DNA from: Undaria pinnatifida
Taxonomy: Eukaryota > Sar > Phaeophyceae > Laminariales > Alariaceae
Length of the DNA stretch: 64,000 nucleotides
Direction of reading: 5' to 3'
Assembly (NCBI GenBank): GCA_012845835.1
Contig: JABAKD010000002.1
Coordinates: 27,268,710 to 27,332,709 of the forward strand
The first letter of the stretch is position 1. Each line of letters opens with the position of its first letter. A program made the position numbers and the translations under genes. The notes below the pieces were generated by a model, which saw only the letters and a list, made by a program, of their open reading frames with translations, made no database searches and was not told the origin of the DNA. Shown one piece after another: positions 1 to 10,737 of the stretch.

Positions 1-1090
1 GGCAGACGCTCCCCCCCCATACGTGCTACGAACCTCGCAAACAATATCCTCCGTTTGCGCACTATCGCATCTATGCTCTCTGAAGCCGTCTTGGCAAGCG
101 AGACGTAAACATACGTGAGTATCGACCCTAAGTCGTCGCACTCACAGCTGACGTCGCTTCAATATTTTTATTTAATACGTGGAAAACGTAACGACTACAA
201 CAGAATACAAGGTTTCTGCGCTGATGCGCAACGCTAAAAAAGTCAACGCGATTCCAAGAAGACCACATCGGACACTAATGGAAGGGTCTGTCGAAGCGAA
301 AATGTTGTTTGGTCATCATATTAGCTCTAAATTGATACTAATACCCTATTAATAGTACCTAGGTATGCACCTAACAGGGCTGGCGGCTGACGCCGGAACG
401 CAAAACTGAACAATTATCGATGCCAACACTTGCTACTTGTTCTACAGCTGCTGCTACTGCTTTGTAACATTTTTTTAAAATGTATTTTCCTTCCGAATGT
501 GTGAGAAAGAGTAAACAGTGACGATCACACTTGAGGCATCATCAGGCGTCTCACGTGCATAGCGCCGCGAGTATAACGGAGCACACGAGCGAAACGACTC
601 TTCTTCCTCTGCCGATTGATATAGCCTCCACAGTAGAGGCTACTATAATATATAGTCTACTAGATGTTATTAAAACCTTTTTTATGAGATGGCACGTGGC
701 TTGTACCAGCTGGTGTACGCTCGTAGGCTCGCTTTCGGATGACTCGATGAAGACACAGCCTACAACCATACGATTTGAGGCAAACGCAGGTCACGGTCAA
801 GTCAACCTGAAGGAAAAGAGCTCCAAATACAGAATAGAACATATCGTTCGGCGACCCCAAGCCGATATATTTATTGGTTAACTTGCTTTTTGCGCAGCAC
901 AGATGAAAAAGCTGATGATGAGCAAGATTCAGATTTAGAGATGTGTAGATGTGGAGTGACCACGTGGGGGCCGTGCGTGTGATGCGCTGCTCGTAGCTCA
1001 AAGACAAAGATACCCTCAGAATCAGGTGCGAACAAAAACAAAAAACAGTATGTGACCGCAAGAAAACAAGACCCCAAGGCGAGATCCTAC
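1..1090. other. gene-poor flank, no gene recognised
   Basis: I see no convincing gene here. Open frames are short, overlap on both strands and match nothing I recognise. The stretch contains one dispersed repeat copy (about 105-185) and otherwise looks like decayed intergenic DNA. The first bases (GGCAGACGCTCC...) recur near 12,861 in the same orientation. Confidence 0.6.
105..185 (+). repeat. dispersed repeat copy (GAGTATCGACCC / CTCACAGCTGACGT family)
   Basis: The block reads GAGTATCGACCCTAA, then a short spacer, then CTCACAGCTGACGT, and ends near an ACGTGG. Diverged copies occur at about 14,690-14,770, 31,965-32,040 and 48,072-48,147, and on the opposite strand at about 12,957-13,015. The family type is unknown; it may be the edge of a mobile element. 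Confidence 0.55.
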
Positions 1091-1174
1091 TGTTACAAGG
1101 CTTGGTTTGGGTAAGCTATTGGTTGATCCTTTGCAAGTGGTCAAACAGACTAATTCCCCACTAATTCATCAACA
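1091..1174 (+). mobile_element. 84-bp LTR of a small LTR retroelement family
   Basis: The segment starts TGTTACAAGGC and ends ATCAACA, with TG...CA termini. It matches the 83-85-bp LTRs at 10,979-11,636 and the 3' end of the insertion at 55,607-56,162. Two bases downstream is TGGCGTCGACGGCAGG, a primer-binding-site-like block shared with the other copies, so this is a 5' LTR in plus orientation. The neighbouring pol remnant runs the other way, so nesting or inversion has occurred. Confidence 0.72.
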
Positions 1175-1176
1175 AA

Positions 1177-1192
1177 TGGCGTCGACGGCAGG
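1177..1192 (+). other. primer-binding-site-like sequence of the LTR element
   Basis: The block begins with TGG, the complement of the tRNA CCA end, two bases after the LTR terminus. The same position relative to the LTR is kept in the copies at about 11,270, 11,551 and 55,878 (TGGCGTCGTCG-type). The tRNA used was not identified. Confidence 0.6.
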
Positions 1193-1199
1193 ACACGGC

Positions 1200-1860
1200 T
1201 TGTTGCACCCTCTTCGCTACCACGACACAGTACTTCCTAAGGGAGCCCTATTTTGGTACAAGGGAGACGATGGACTATGGCGGCTTGGAAAAATCAGCGC
1301 GAGCACTACCGAGGACAAGGTATACCTGGTCTGCTTTCTGGACGACCCGGGACAGATCAAACTTCCTCTTCCCCCGGCGCGCTACACGACTGGAAACGCA
1401 CTGGGGATGTGAACTTGCAAGCACTACGACACGTATAAAAATTGACGGCCTTTCTGCTTCCCCGGGAAGATTTGTCGCTCGTGTTTCTGCCTCCGTCGCC
1501 AATACCGAAGACTGTACCGGCCGTGGGTCGATTTCGCCTGCCGCTGACACCGTTTCGAAATGGACCTCCACCTCTCCCGCTCCCACATCTTGCGTTATTG
1601 GGCCGGAACCCCGGACCAGCACCGCCAAACCAACCGCCTTTACCGCCGAATGCGGATCGGGGCGGCACAGCACGAGCTCTCCCGCAACAACGGGGAACGT
1701 TCCCTAGCGCCGGGCTACGCCTGTATTCCCCGCGCCGATTGACAACGTCGTCCAGCGTCACAGTACCCTCGACGAAACAGGGGCCGTGTTCTGACAGCGC
1801 AAGGCCAGGGCCGAGTGCCGTCCCAGTCGCTTTCGTGGCAGACGGGATCGAGCCATCTTT
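1200..1860 (+). mobile_element. LTR-retroelement internal region remnant
   Basis: Downstream of the LTR and primer-binding site lies a short coding remnant. It contains a stretch rich in W, G and F (FWYKGDDGLW ... VYLVCFLDDPG) that resembles a small Tudor/chromo-like barrel segment found in stramenopile gypsy-type polyproteins. That family resemblance is from memory and not certain. The element is broken and old. The region is GC-rich and open in several frames, so other frames here are not evidence of genes. Confidence 0.45.
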
Positions 1861-1866
1861 CAACTG

Positions 1867-3527
1867 TCATGCCCAAGCGTCGTCTTGAGTGACGTGGTAC
1901 GGCGGGGACTTCTTGGAAAAAATGTTGATCACGTACTGCGTCAGCCCCGCCGGTAGGTATTTGGGCATGTCACCGCTGTCGTGGGGGTTGGCGCAGGGTT
2001 TGCAGCGTTCTATCGCCACACGCCGACGAGCGTCCGAACCGGGCAGATCGGAAGGGAGATCCAAATACATGAGGTTGCCCCTAAGCGGCGAACCGTCCGG
2101 GGTCTCGGCGGCGGAGCAGCGACCGACTGCCAGGATCTCGTACGGGCCCGTCCAGTTAAGCGCGAGTTTGGCCTTGAGTACCTTGGCGTCGGTGGTCGCC
2201 TTCACACCCTGGCGGATGGTAGAGGCAGAATTGTACACCCATGGCCAACCACCCGTAGCGAAGTTAGGTGCTGGATGCAGCGCGTCGGCGAGGGCGGAGT
2301 TTCTGCGGTTAACGCGAGAAACGGTGAGGGTGTGGTGAGCGCGGACAATGTCGTTCGCGCGCTTTTGCCGGTCGGTGGCCAAGTCGCAATATGCTAGGTG
2401 GTCCCGGGCTAGACTCTGGTGTCCCACGACTCCAGTGCGGTCGAAAACCGTCAGGGGAAGCCGTGGGAGTCTGCCTATGTGGACCTCGTTGGGCGCCAGA
2501 CCCGTCGCCGCGCTGACTGAATCGTTGTAAGCGAATTCGACGTGGGGCAGATGCAAGCCCCAATCCTCTTATCGCTCGTTGACGACCATAGCCAGCATTT
2601 GGGCCATACTGTGGTTTACCCGCTCAACGCCCCCGCTACAGTTGGGATGATAGGAGCTTGTAGCAAGCTTATGCACACCCAACAGCTGATATACAGCTTG
2701 TGAAAGCTTGGAGCAGAACTGCAGTCCATTGTCCGAGAGTATGGTGCGCGGGCACCCCCACCAGGGGATGTATTGGTTCACCAGATATTGGCTGTACCCT
2801 CCGCGGCGAACTCAGCGGCAGTGACGGGGAACATGTCGGCCCGACGACTGAAGCGATCGATGAACAGCACGATGTAGGTGTTGCCTCGTGGTGTGACCGG
2901 AAGGGGGCCGAAGTAGTCAACACTGACGGCGACACCTAGACCTTCTGGTATAGGCATTGAGATGATGGGCCAGCGGACAGTCAGCCGTGTGGTTTTCCGC
3001 GCTTGGCACTTAAGCAGCGACGAAGTCACCACTGGGTGCACACATTCATGTCAATCCACCAATAAAACCGCTCCAGCATGCGCAACGCGCGCGTGGTGCC
3101 AAGGTGACATGAGGCTGTCGAGTGGCAAGCTTGTATAATCCAAGGGCGCATGAGCAGGGGAACGTAGATGCGAATTGGCTCGTCGTTTAGCATACAAGTA
3201 GCTCGCCCCACAGAGTTGGGTTTATCAGACTTTGTTGGCGGCAGTGTCGGGTTGCGGCAGGTTCTAGAGCTTTTTTGCCCCCCCCCCCCCCCCCGCCACA
3301 CCGGCTGTACGCGGCAGGTTCTTGACGGGTGGCTTTTGCCTTGTTGTAGGGTCTGCGTTTGCTTCAACTGCTTTTCTTCGCGTGTTCCTGGCTCCATAGC
3401 CAGACCGTTAAAGGTGTGGGAGTGGGTTTTGAGGAGCCGCATCTTCGATTCATCGTCTAGTTCGTACAACCGGAGTTTCCCTGAGTCTCCCATATTTCTG
3501 CACATGCGACTCATCAGGGTGGGCCAG
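1867..3527 (-). mobile_element. Ty3/gypsy-like pol remnant (integrase part)
   Basis: Read on the minus strand, the order is an integrase zinc-binding segment (about 3,050-3,515, with the H...H and later C spacing around PWIIQACHST and CHLGTT), the catalytic core (about 2,570-2,990, with VDYFGPLP, LFIDRFSR, ILSDNG and NCSGGVERVN motifs typical of retroviral-type integrases), and an integrase C-terminal segment (about 1,867-2,556, with LNWTGPYEI). This places it in the Ty3/gypsy group. No reverse transcriptase is present, so the element is partial. It is a fossil with several breaks and is clearly older than the LTR elements next to it. Confidence 0.82.
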
Positions 3528-3801
3528 TGTTAAGATACGGCCTCGAACGGCCCGTAATTATCCGAATTTGAGATCATTTGGATGGGATTCGTATGATAAG
3601 GTTGGCGTTTTATATTCGGGAAAGTTAACAAATAGATCGGAGGCACGCCACGTGCCTCCGATCTCAAAAGCCATCCGGGGCTCTGGTGGAATCGAATAGA
3701 GCAACATCTCTACGAAGGAAAAGAAAGTGAGTACTCTCCGAGGACCTGCTCAATTGGCAGACCTGCAGGGGGCACTCTGTGTCCCCACCAATAACCTTAC
3801 A
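3528..3801 (+). mobile_element. 274-bp LTR, second type (L)
   Basis: The segment starts TGTTAAGATACGG and ends ACCTTACA, giving TG...CA termini. About 270 bp are closely similar to the left part of the insertion at 55,607-56,162, and a worn fragment of its right part lies at about 13,580-13,670. It abuts the gypsy pol remnant at its left edge and a tRNA-complementary block at its right, so plus orientation with a following primer-binding site is most likely. Confidence 0.68.
3634..3664. repeat. perfect 14-bp hairpin inside LTR L
   Basis: The arms are AGATCGGAGGCACG and CGTGCCTCCGATCT with a 3-bp loop. The related copy at 55,713-55,738 keeps an 11-bp hairpin although the loop and inner arm have changed. 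That suggests a folding constraint or a recent common source. Confidence 0.8.
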
Positions 3802-3807
3802 AATGTC

Positions 3808-3845
3808 TGGTACTCCCACCGGGGCTCGAACCCGGGACCTCGGCT
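3808..3845 (+). other. tRNA-complementary block after LTR L (primer-binding site)
   Basis: The block begins TGGTACTCCCACCGGGGC. Its reverse complement ends in a tRNA-like acceptor and CCA, preceded by a T-arm with the GGTTCGAGCC B-box form. It sits six bases after the LTR terminus, where a primer-binding site is expected. The match to a tRNA appears to extend through the whole T-arm, longer than the usual 18 bases. It is not a whole tRNA gene. Confidence 0.6.
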
Positions 3846-3849
3846 TTAT

Positions 3850-6180
3850 GTCACGACGAACCGTCCAAAGCTCAGATGCAGGTAGGTGTGAAGAGTGAAC
3901 CTGGTATACATGCACTCCTGCTCTCTGTTTCCTTCTTCGGCGGTGATTAGTTTCCCGCTGCAGTAATATCTGTATCTACAGCGTACGTACGACACATGAT
4001 GAGTCAATCTTACCCTCGCGCGCGCACGTGACAAAAAAACTCCATTCTTACGCACGTGACCTTAGTCAACACGTTACAAGTATTTGATGGAAGGTCGCGC
4101 CAAAGGCGTGTCCTATTCGATACTCAAAGCAAACAACATATTATATAAGACTAGAGACCACATGCTTCGACAGCGTCACCCACAGTTCACCCAGAGAAAC
4201 AATAACACGAATTTCAAGAGACGGTTTCTCCCTCATCACAACTCACAAGCGGGGCACACACAACGAAACGAAAATAAATGGTAGCAATCGAAAGATCTCG
4301 TCCATATACCCACCGCTCGGCGTGTGAACTCCCCCCGTTGGCGACAAAAAAATCAGCTTTGAAAATCGTCCGAGCGGTTTTAGGGGGCGGTGTAGTAGTG
4401 ACCGGTGTAGTTTTGCTACATAAAAATGGAGGTGTACACACAACAAGGCTGGAGAGCACAGTTGCCACTACAGCAGCAGCATAATAATAATACCTGGTAG
4501 TAGTTGCGGTCGCCGACGCCGGACAGTTGAACAGTTTTTCGCGTGAAGAGCGATCTGGCATCACTCTTCTGGCTAGCGTGATCGCCGTGCTTTTGTGTAG
4601 TCTAATATGTCCACGCACTATTAAAATATAAACGGCGTACCAGTGTTACAGTGCTTAGCGGTCCCACCGACACTCACTCACTGCTGCTGTGTAGCGGCTA
4701 GACTAGACTACATATATATACTTTGTGCGTTTGAGACGTACCGGGCACGCGGTAAAATATCATAGCACCCGCCGTCGGATAGCGCTGATCAATCTGGACT
4801 GAATAAGGCGTCTTCCCCCAATAAGGCGGTTAACCGTTCTATTGTTCTCGCACGCACCACAACCGCCTTGCTAATGACCTGGATTGAATAACTAGCGGTA
4901 CCCGGGTAGTAGCTAACCCGTCACACTATTAATAGGTACCCGTGGTATTAATAGTAAACTGCGGTGCTACGAGCCACCTTCGAGATGCAAGACCATCAAT
5001 GCCGCACAGACACTGAGCAGCACTCACTCGCACAAGCGAGCCACCGATAAGCTCTGCTAACTGTAACGACCGCTGTACTTGCTATCCCGTCGAGGCGCAC
5101 AGACATACACCGACGTCGGACGACAGAGACCTTGCGAGATGTGCGAGTCGCAAACGCTGCTGGCGTGCTTCTCTCATTCCTTGCTGGTTTGGCCCAGGTC
5201 TACGGCGGTTATGTGTTATGTGACTAAGAAGAAGAAAATGATCATAACTTGATCACATTACAAAAACCGTTACAGTTCTGACAGTCCCGCCCCACGCACA
5301 CACTTTATTCTCAAATATAGTGACCTTTAGAATATTTATAATTATATCCATATGTACTTAAATTTATAACCAAATTGATGTACCGGTTGTCGAATAGTCG
5401 GAGCGTTTTTGTGGTCTTTATGTCTGTTCGCTGTTCGACCAACCAACGTTGTGTGTTGTTTGTTCTTTCGTCTGTCTTGCTTGTGTCTTGCTTAATTTTA
5501 CACCAACGATACACTTTGTTTGCAGCAGAGAAGAGTCTGCCCCCAAATCAGGGGAACAACTCTGTTACTTGTTCCTTGTTGTTCCTATTCGTGTCAACTT
5601 CCATGAATTTCATTGATTTCCACGACAAATGTACGTAGAACATGCGCGGCCCACGTATCACGTATCACACGCAGCAAGCAACATACAGCACACCTGTAGT
5701 CAAAGTCGAGAATTTAGTACACAACGCAACGTTCCTCGTTTCCTCCTCTTGCTTGTTGCTGCTCTCCGATGACTGATTTGCTACATGGTACCGAATACCG
5801 GTCCCTATTACCGATTGCTGTTGTTTCTAGTGCTGTATACCACCACCACCACCTCCCAGCCACCAGCCAATACGTAAACACCACATCCAGCAGCAGCAGC
5901 AGCAGTGGTGCAGTGGAGTGCAGCAGAGGCAGCACAGCTACTCGTACCTATGCAGAGTACTACCAGCGCTACTACTGCTGTGAACCGCTGTATACACGGT
6001 CTACAAATTAGCACCGGGGCCACGCAGCCCAGATAAACCCTTCTCGGTAAACAACCATCGCCGCCAGCCCAACAACATCAACAACGCGACACGTCCGCGG
6101 CGGCTTCCAAGCGGTGGGACACAAGACAAAGAGTCCAGCATGATACATACACCCTCCTCTCGGATAGGACCTCAGGTACG
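3850..6180. other. intergenic stretch without recognisable gene
   Basis: Base composition is mixed, and several short open frames overlap on both strands without recognisable motifs. A CAG/CAC-rich patch lies near 5,840-5,960. I see no splice-supported exon and no strong repeat structure, and make no gene call. Confidence 0.5.
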
Positions 6181-6340
6181 ACATAATACGGAATGAGGCT
6201 GTCGGTGTAATTGCAAGCTAAATCCCGATCGATGCTATGACGTCGGACACGCCTCCATCTCCCTGGTGGGATGCCTCACCACCTCAGGGAAGTCGAACTA
6301 TCCTGTATCGGCGTGTGTGTGCGTGTCTGATTGTTGCTTG
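6180..6340 (+). repeat. dispersed repeat related to the array introns
   Basis: The motifs GAATGAGGCTGT and GGATGCCTCACCACCTCAGGG match, with divergence, the blocks near 15,468-15,580 and 16,345-16,430 and their counterparts in every array half. It shows that repeats filling the array introns also occur outside the array. Confidence 0.6.
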
Positions 6341-6524
6341 TTGACTGTTGACTGCGGATGGTCCCATACAAAACGCAGTACAGTACTCTGTACCACGTAT
6401 ACATCAGTCCCGCCGTTGCCCACACCAGAACGATAAAACAGTCAAACACGAGATCGACACAGGGACAGCAGAGAGGGCAGAGAAACCTCTTCATTGAAAT
6501 TGGCCTGTGGTACGAAGTACTCGG

Positions 6525-7191
6525 GTGTGTGTGTGTGTTCTTCACATTAAACCGTTCTTCTACTCGTCGACATCCAGCACACCCAGTGTCCGTACTGATT
6601 CTTCACCCTAGAAAGATCAGCTCTGTGGTCACAAGCCACGACACAGAGATAATGCATCGTAATGCATTCGACAACGCAATGTCATGCCCTAGTACTGGGT
6701 ACGACAGGCACAACATACATACGTCAGCAACAGAAATACATTGGAAGAGAGAAATACGAAATAAACAAAAACAAAAACAAAAACAAAAACAAAAAACAAA
6801 AAACAAAATAAGAAAACAAATAAAAACAAAAATAAAAATAAAACAAAAAATGAAACAAACAAAATGAAGGGGAAATCGAAGAAACAACCCAACCGCAAAG
6901 GAGAGCCAAAGCTCGGAAAAGAAACATAATAAAATGAAATAAAATAAAGTAAAGTAAAACCAAAATAAGATAATCCGAACACGAGCCAAAAACCTGGACA
7001 CGCAAGGAGGGAACAAAGGGGAAAAAAAAAACCCAGAGAAAGACGAAAAGTGCTATGTACCTACTAGTCGGCCTGGTACCTTGCTACCCTGTCTGCCATC
7101 TCCTTCCTGCCTTCGTCCACCGCGGTCTCCCTTCTATTCCTCCTGTTGCCCCCCCTGCCCCCATTCCCTTGGACGGCTTTCCTTCTACTCC
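6525..7191 (+). mobile_element. retroposon-like repeat, truncated copy
   Basis: This segment is nearly identical, on the opposite strand, to the insertion at 30,589-31,380. It begins with a (GT)n run and includes an A-rich AAAAC/AAAT simple-sequence core at about 6,760-6,870. It stops about 110 bp before the AAAT-type tail that the other copy has. It encodes nothing recognisable; the long open frames on both strands come from low-complexity sequence. The AAAT tail in the fuller copy suggests LINE-driven retroposition. Confidence 0.75.
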
Positions 7192-7289
7192 GGGTACACA
7201 AGTACAGCAGTACGATATACACACCTGGTCGTACGGAGTCTATGTAAGTACTGCTGTACTCGTACTACTATAGTCTAGTTATCTGTTTT

Positions 7290-7302
7290 TGTTGTTGTTG
7301 TT

Positions 7303-7367
<65 letters not shown>

Positions 7368-7375
7368 CGTTGTCG

Positions 7376-7428
<53 letters not shown>

Positions 7429-7443
7429 ATTGTTGCTGTTGTC
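7290..7443 (+). repeat. (TTG)n microsatellite
   Basis: About 150 bp of GTT/TTG triplets with a few TTA, TCG and CTG interruptions. The apparent poly-Leu and poly-Asn frames across it are artefacts of the repeat. Confidence 0.97.
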
Positions 7444-7559
7444 AGCTCCTTGTCGTTTCAATGAACGGAGTATATGATGATATCGTAGCTGAAGCAAGTC
7501 ATACATCCGCCAAAAAATATAAAAATGAAATCGGAAGTCAGCGTACGTGCGTCCCAGGC

Positions 7560-7925
7560 CGATTTACTTGTACATACCGGGGCATTAATCCCTTTGGAGC
7601 CCCAAAACCTCTTTCTATACCAGTTCCAAGTAATTTGTCCCCAAATATCGTACGGCTTTCCACTGGTAAAGTCATTAATTAGCTGCTTCACTGTTGCGCG
7701 GGCGCAACATCAACATTTGGGTCAACATAACCGTTTTGCGCAACAGAGTCGACGCGGTTGTGGGCGCGCAACAATTATTTTTGCCTTCGAAATTTTTCGC
7801 CGCACGCGACGAAAAAAGTGTTGCGCATTTGAACTTGGGGGGCCTTTTTGGGGGGGTCTTTTTTCCTGAATCGCCTTTTTTTTTTTATAGCACCTTTTGT
7901 CCAATTGGCCGTACATGCATAGTCT
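7560..7925 (+). repeat. dispersed direct repeat, copy 1
   Basis: This copy pairs with 8,640-8,985. Both share, in order, GTCCCCAAA, CTGTTGCGCGGGCGCAAC, GGGTCAAC, CCGTTTTGCGCA, GTCGACGCG, a CGAAATTTTTCGCCGC-like hairpin, GGCCTTTTTGGGGGG and TTTTGTCCAATTGGCC. It has no coding content and may be a pair of LTRs or of a short non-autonomous element. Confidence 0.75.
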
Positions 7926-8026
7926 ATAATAAATACCATTATTATTTATGTGAACGTGAGTCGGTCGTTGGTTATGAGTGGGCCGTAAGACAGCTCTCTT
8001 CGTGACAAACGGTCCGACTTACGCCC

Positions 8027-8112
8027 GAACTTTTGATAAACAGTTCTTCGAAACAGCAGTCCAGCTTGCGGCCCAACTTTTGACGAACAGCTCTTCGAAA
8101 CAGTCCAGATCT
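8027..8112 (+). repeat. imperfect tandem duplication, about 42 bp
   Basis: Two adjacent units share CAACTTTTGA-AAACAG-TCTTCGAAACAG followed by GTCCAG. It lies between the two copies of the dispersed repeat. Confidence 0.65.
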
Positions 8113-8299
8113 TCAACAGCTTTTCGATAGATACGAGTAGCTCCATGAAGCTTCTATTGTTTCACCCGTTTTACCCGGTCGTCTCCGCTTTTACCCGCCT
8201 GACACAAGTTGTCTCAGCGGGTCACAAGCCGAACCTTCACAAACACCAGACGACCTCTCGTCCAAAGCACACATCACGAACAACACCACCGCCGCTGCT

Positions 8300-8530
8300 A
8301 CAAAGAAATCTGCCCAGCACTCGACGGTCGAAGTAAGCCGCAGACGTCAAAGCAGTTGCCTCTCCAACCATCGGCAATGGAGCAGTACTTTTTTTGTTTT
8401 ACGTAGGGCTAAGGAATCTAGAAAGAATTCTGCCAACATTCGACGGTCGAAGTAAGCCGCAGACGTCAAAGCAGTTGCCTCTCCAACCATCGACAATGGA
8501 GCAGTACTTTTTTTGTATAGGGCTAATACG
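8300..8530 (+). repeat. tandem duplication, about 115 bp unit
   Basis: Two head-to-tail copies contain GACGGTCGAAGTAAGCCGC, CAGACGTCAAAGCAGTTGCC and ATGGAGCAGTACTTTTTTTG, and end in TAGGGCTAA. They differ at a few positions only. The unit is not recognised. Confidence 0.85.
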
Positions 8531-8639
8531 TAAGGCATCTAGATGCTTATTCGGGTTGTGCGAACAAATTTCTCCCGAGTCATTTTTCGGGTAATGGTGA
8601 GATATTGAGCTCCTCATGTGAGCAGCTCAGGGACTGATG

Positions 8640-8985
8640 CTGCACCCCTACGGTGGAATGGCTCGGTAGAAACCCCTGCCTACACTAATTCCAGGTAATT
8701 TGTCCCCAAACACGGGTTTCCAGTTATAACGGCGTTAATCAGCTGTTGCGCTGTTGCGCGGGCGCAACGTTTGGGTCAACGTAACCGTTTTGCGCACCAG
8801 TCGACGCGATTTTGGGCGTGCAACTTTTTTTTTTCGCCTGCGGTATTTTTCACCGCAGGCGACAAAAAAATTGTTGCGCGTTTAGATTTTGGAGGCCTTT
8901 TGGGGGGGGGTCTTTTGTCTACATCGCCCTAGGCGAATTTTGTTTTTTAGCAGCTTTTGTCCAATCGGCCCTGCATAATTGAACA
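8640..8985 (+). repeat. dispersed direct repeat, copy 2
   Basis: Diverged partner of 7,560-7,925. This copy has a cleaner hairpin near 8,838-8,864 (CGCCTGCGGT, a short loop, then ACCGCAGGCG) and the same GTTGCGCGGGCGCAAC-type palindrome. Confidence 0.72.
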
Positions 8986-8999
8986 TTTTGGAGGCCCTT

Positions 9000-9200
9000 T
9001 TTTTTTCCTATTCGCCACTATGCCGAACACAAATATTCGGCACCTTTTGCTCTTCCCCGTGTAGGCTTTTACTATTCTTCAGGCACTTTTCTCTATTCGC
9101 CGTATTATTAGTAGCCGAAATAAATTGAAAGGCTTTTTTCGGTATTCGCCGTACGTAATGTTTGGTTAGGCACGTTTTGGTGGTATTCGCCATAGCTTCT
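9000..9200 (+). repeat. degenerate tandem repeat with TATTCGCC core
   Basis: About four irregular units carry TTT-(n)-TATTCGCC followed after a variable AT-rich spacer by a GGCAC-TTTT or GGCTTTT block. Unit length is about 45-55 bp. No function is evident. Confidence 0.6.
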
Positions 9201-10345
9201 ACCAAAAAAGTGTTTATATTTTTTCGTTCCTTGTCATCGATTAACCTTGATGGAGCGGTGCTGGCCCCGAGCTGTTCTTCGGGAGTGTAAGTATATATTC
9301 TAATACTAATACTACTAATACTAGGTGCGATCAGCTCGTTTCTGCAAGACATCCCAAGTCATCCAGATACACGCCTTTTCGAGGTTCGGGAAGTGTTTAG
9401 ACGCACTTCGTTGCTTGGTTTTCAGGCGTATGTTCGCGCATTTATCGCATTTTTTTCGTCTCCGGCGGCCCTCCGAGGGCCCTCCCCGGGCGGCCTCCGG
9501 GGTCCCTGCGGGGGGCTTGCGGCGCGTGACACGCCTTGCGTCGCCTGTTCCAGTGCGCGCAACAGACGCCGAACCACTAATTAATAATTAATGCCCTGGT
9601 ACAACGTTTCAAGACTCGCAGCCGAAAACGACTACATCGTATGCCACCCAGGAAAACAAACCAACGTATACATGCGAGGAGAAAAAAAAAAACTTACTAT
9701 TGTAATAATAAGGAAGAAAGAAAAGAAGAACAGGATAAATAGAAAACGAAGCAAGTATTCTAGAGACCAGGTACGTATTTAGTTACGTAGGCTCGCCAGC
9801 AGGGGGGGTGTAGCGAGGTGAAATAAGCTACGCAGCGCTGCTAAGAAAAAATACCAACAAAAATACGCGTCCGGTCTGAGGGTCGTTTTACGTACATCCA
9901 ACATTTCAGTTTTGATTAAATTTAGTTGTTTTACCGAAATCCACTATTAATATGGTAGAACCTTCACGAGTACGAGCCTCAGTTGGCTCGCAAAACAACA
10001 CATAACCGCCACTACAGCAGCAGCGCTCGCGGACGTCACCCGCGTGGTTGTCCCACTGGAGTAACGGCCTGACTCGTAGGCAGGTGTCGGCGCCTGGGAG
10101 ACTGAAGTCCATCACCAACTCATCGCACTGCAACGCCCAACGTGACGAAAGTCTCAAGTTACTGCCCTCAGCGAGCTCATTCGGTCGGCCGCCTCCGTGC
10201 GGTGACTTTGTCAACTCGACGAAGAGAGCTCAGAAACTCACTGCGCCTTTTATGATTACCGTACGTAATTATCTCTGATTTACCCTCGGGCTACGGATGT
10301 ACGCCCCCCCCCCACCACCACCTTGTCGACCTGGAAGCATGATTT
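9200..10345. other. gene-poor stretch with one unrecognised open frame
   Basis: A GC-rich patch lies at 9,460-9,530. An open frame on the minus strand (10,214-9,906, 102 codons) has normal-looking composition, four clustered cysteines (RCCCSG plus one upstream) and no motif I recognise. It could be a gene fragment or chance. Nothing else is supported. Confidence 0.3.
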
Positions 10346-10349
10346 CTCC

Positions 10350-10460
10350 GATTTCCCCCCGGGGGAATCGTTTTTTTCGAAAAATAACAAAATCTTCTTC
10401 CTGGATTTGCCCCCGGGGTGTGTAGTTTCGCCGGAGATCCCCCCGGGGGTAGAAGGTTTT
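10350..10460. repeat. cluster of CCCCCGGGGG palindromes
   Basis: Perfect or near-perfect C5G5 palindromes occur at about 10,357, 10,411 and 10,440. Further ones lie at about 10,956 and 11,682, and in exon e5 of the array near 21,450. They may be repeat-derived; no role is known to me. Confidence 0.6.
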
Positions 10461-10737
10461 CGGGTCTGGTGCCCAGTCCCGAAGGGTTTTCGGGTCGATG
10501 CCGAGCACCCTTTGCCGCTCTACGCCTTCCCACTTTTCGCCACCATCCACACACTTCTGCCGGGAGTAGCGCAAAAGCGTCAAGCTTTTGGCTGAGCTCG
10601 TACGAGGTGCGCCCAGTGCTTCCGGTCAACTTGCGCAGCGTGAACCGCTGGTCTGGGTATTCCCTGGCAGGCGGATCCTTCTTTTTTGTTTTGGGAGGAT
10701 CCAGCGCCGTCGGGACGGGCCAAGCATTCCCACGTGC

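Noticed and set aside
6603-7016. 137-codon minus-strand frame rich in Phe, mirrored at 30,876-31,289
   Set aside because: It is the A-rich core of a retroposon; Phe comes from poly-A/T sequence, and its two occurrences are copies of one element.
7279-7506. Long poly-Asn and poly-Leu open frames on both strands
   Set aside because: They are translations of the (TTG)n microsatellite.
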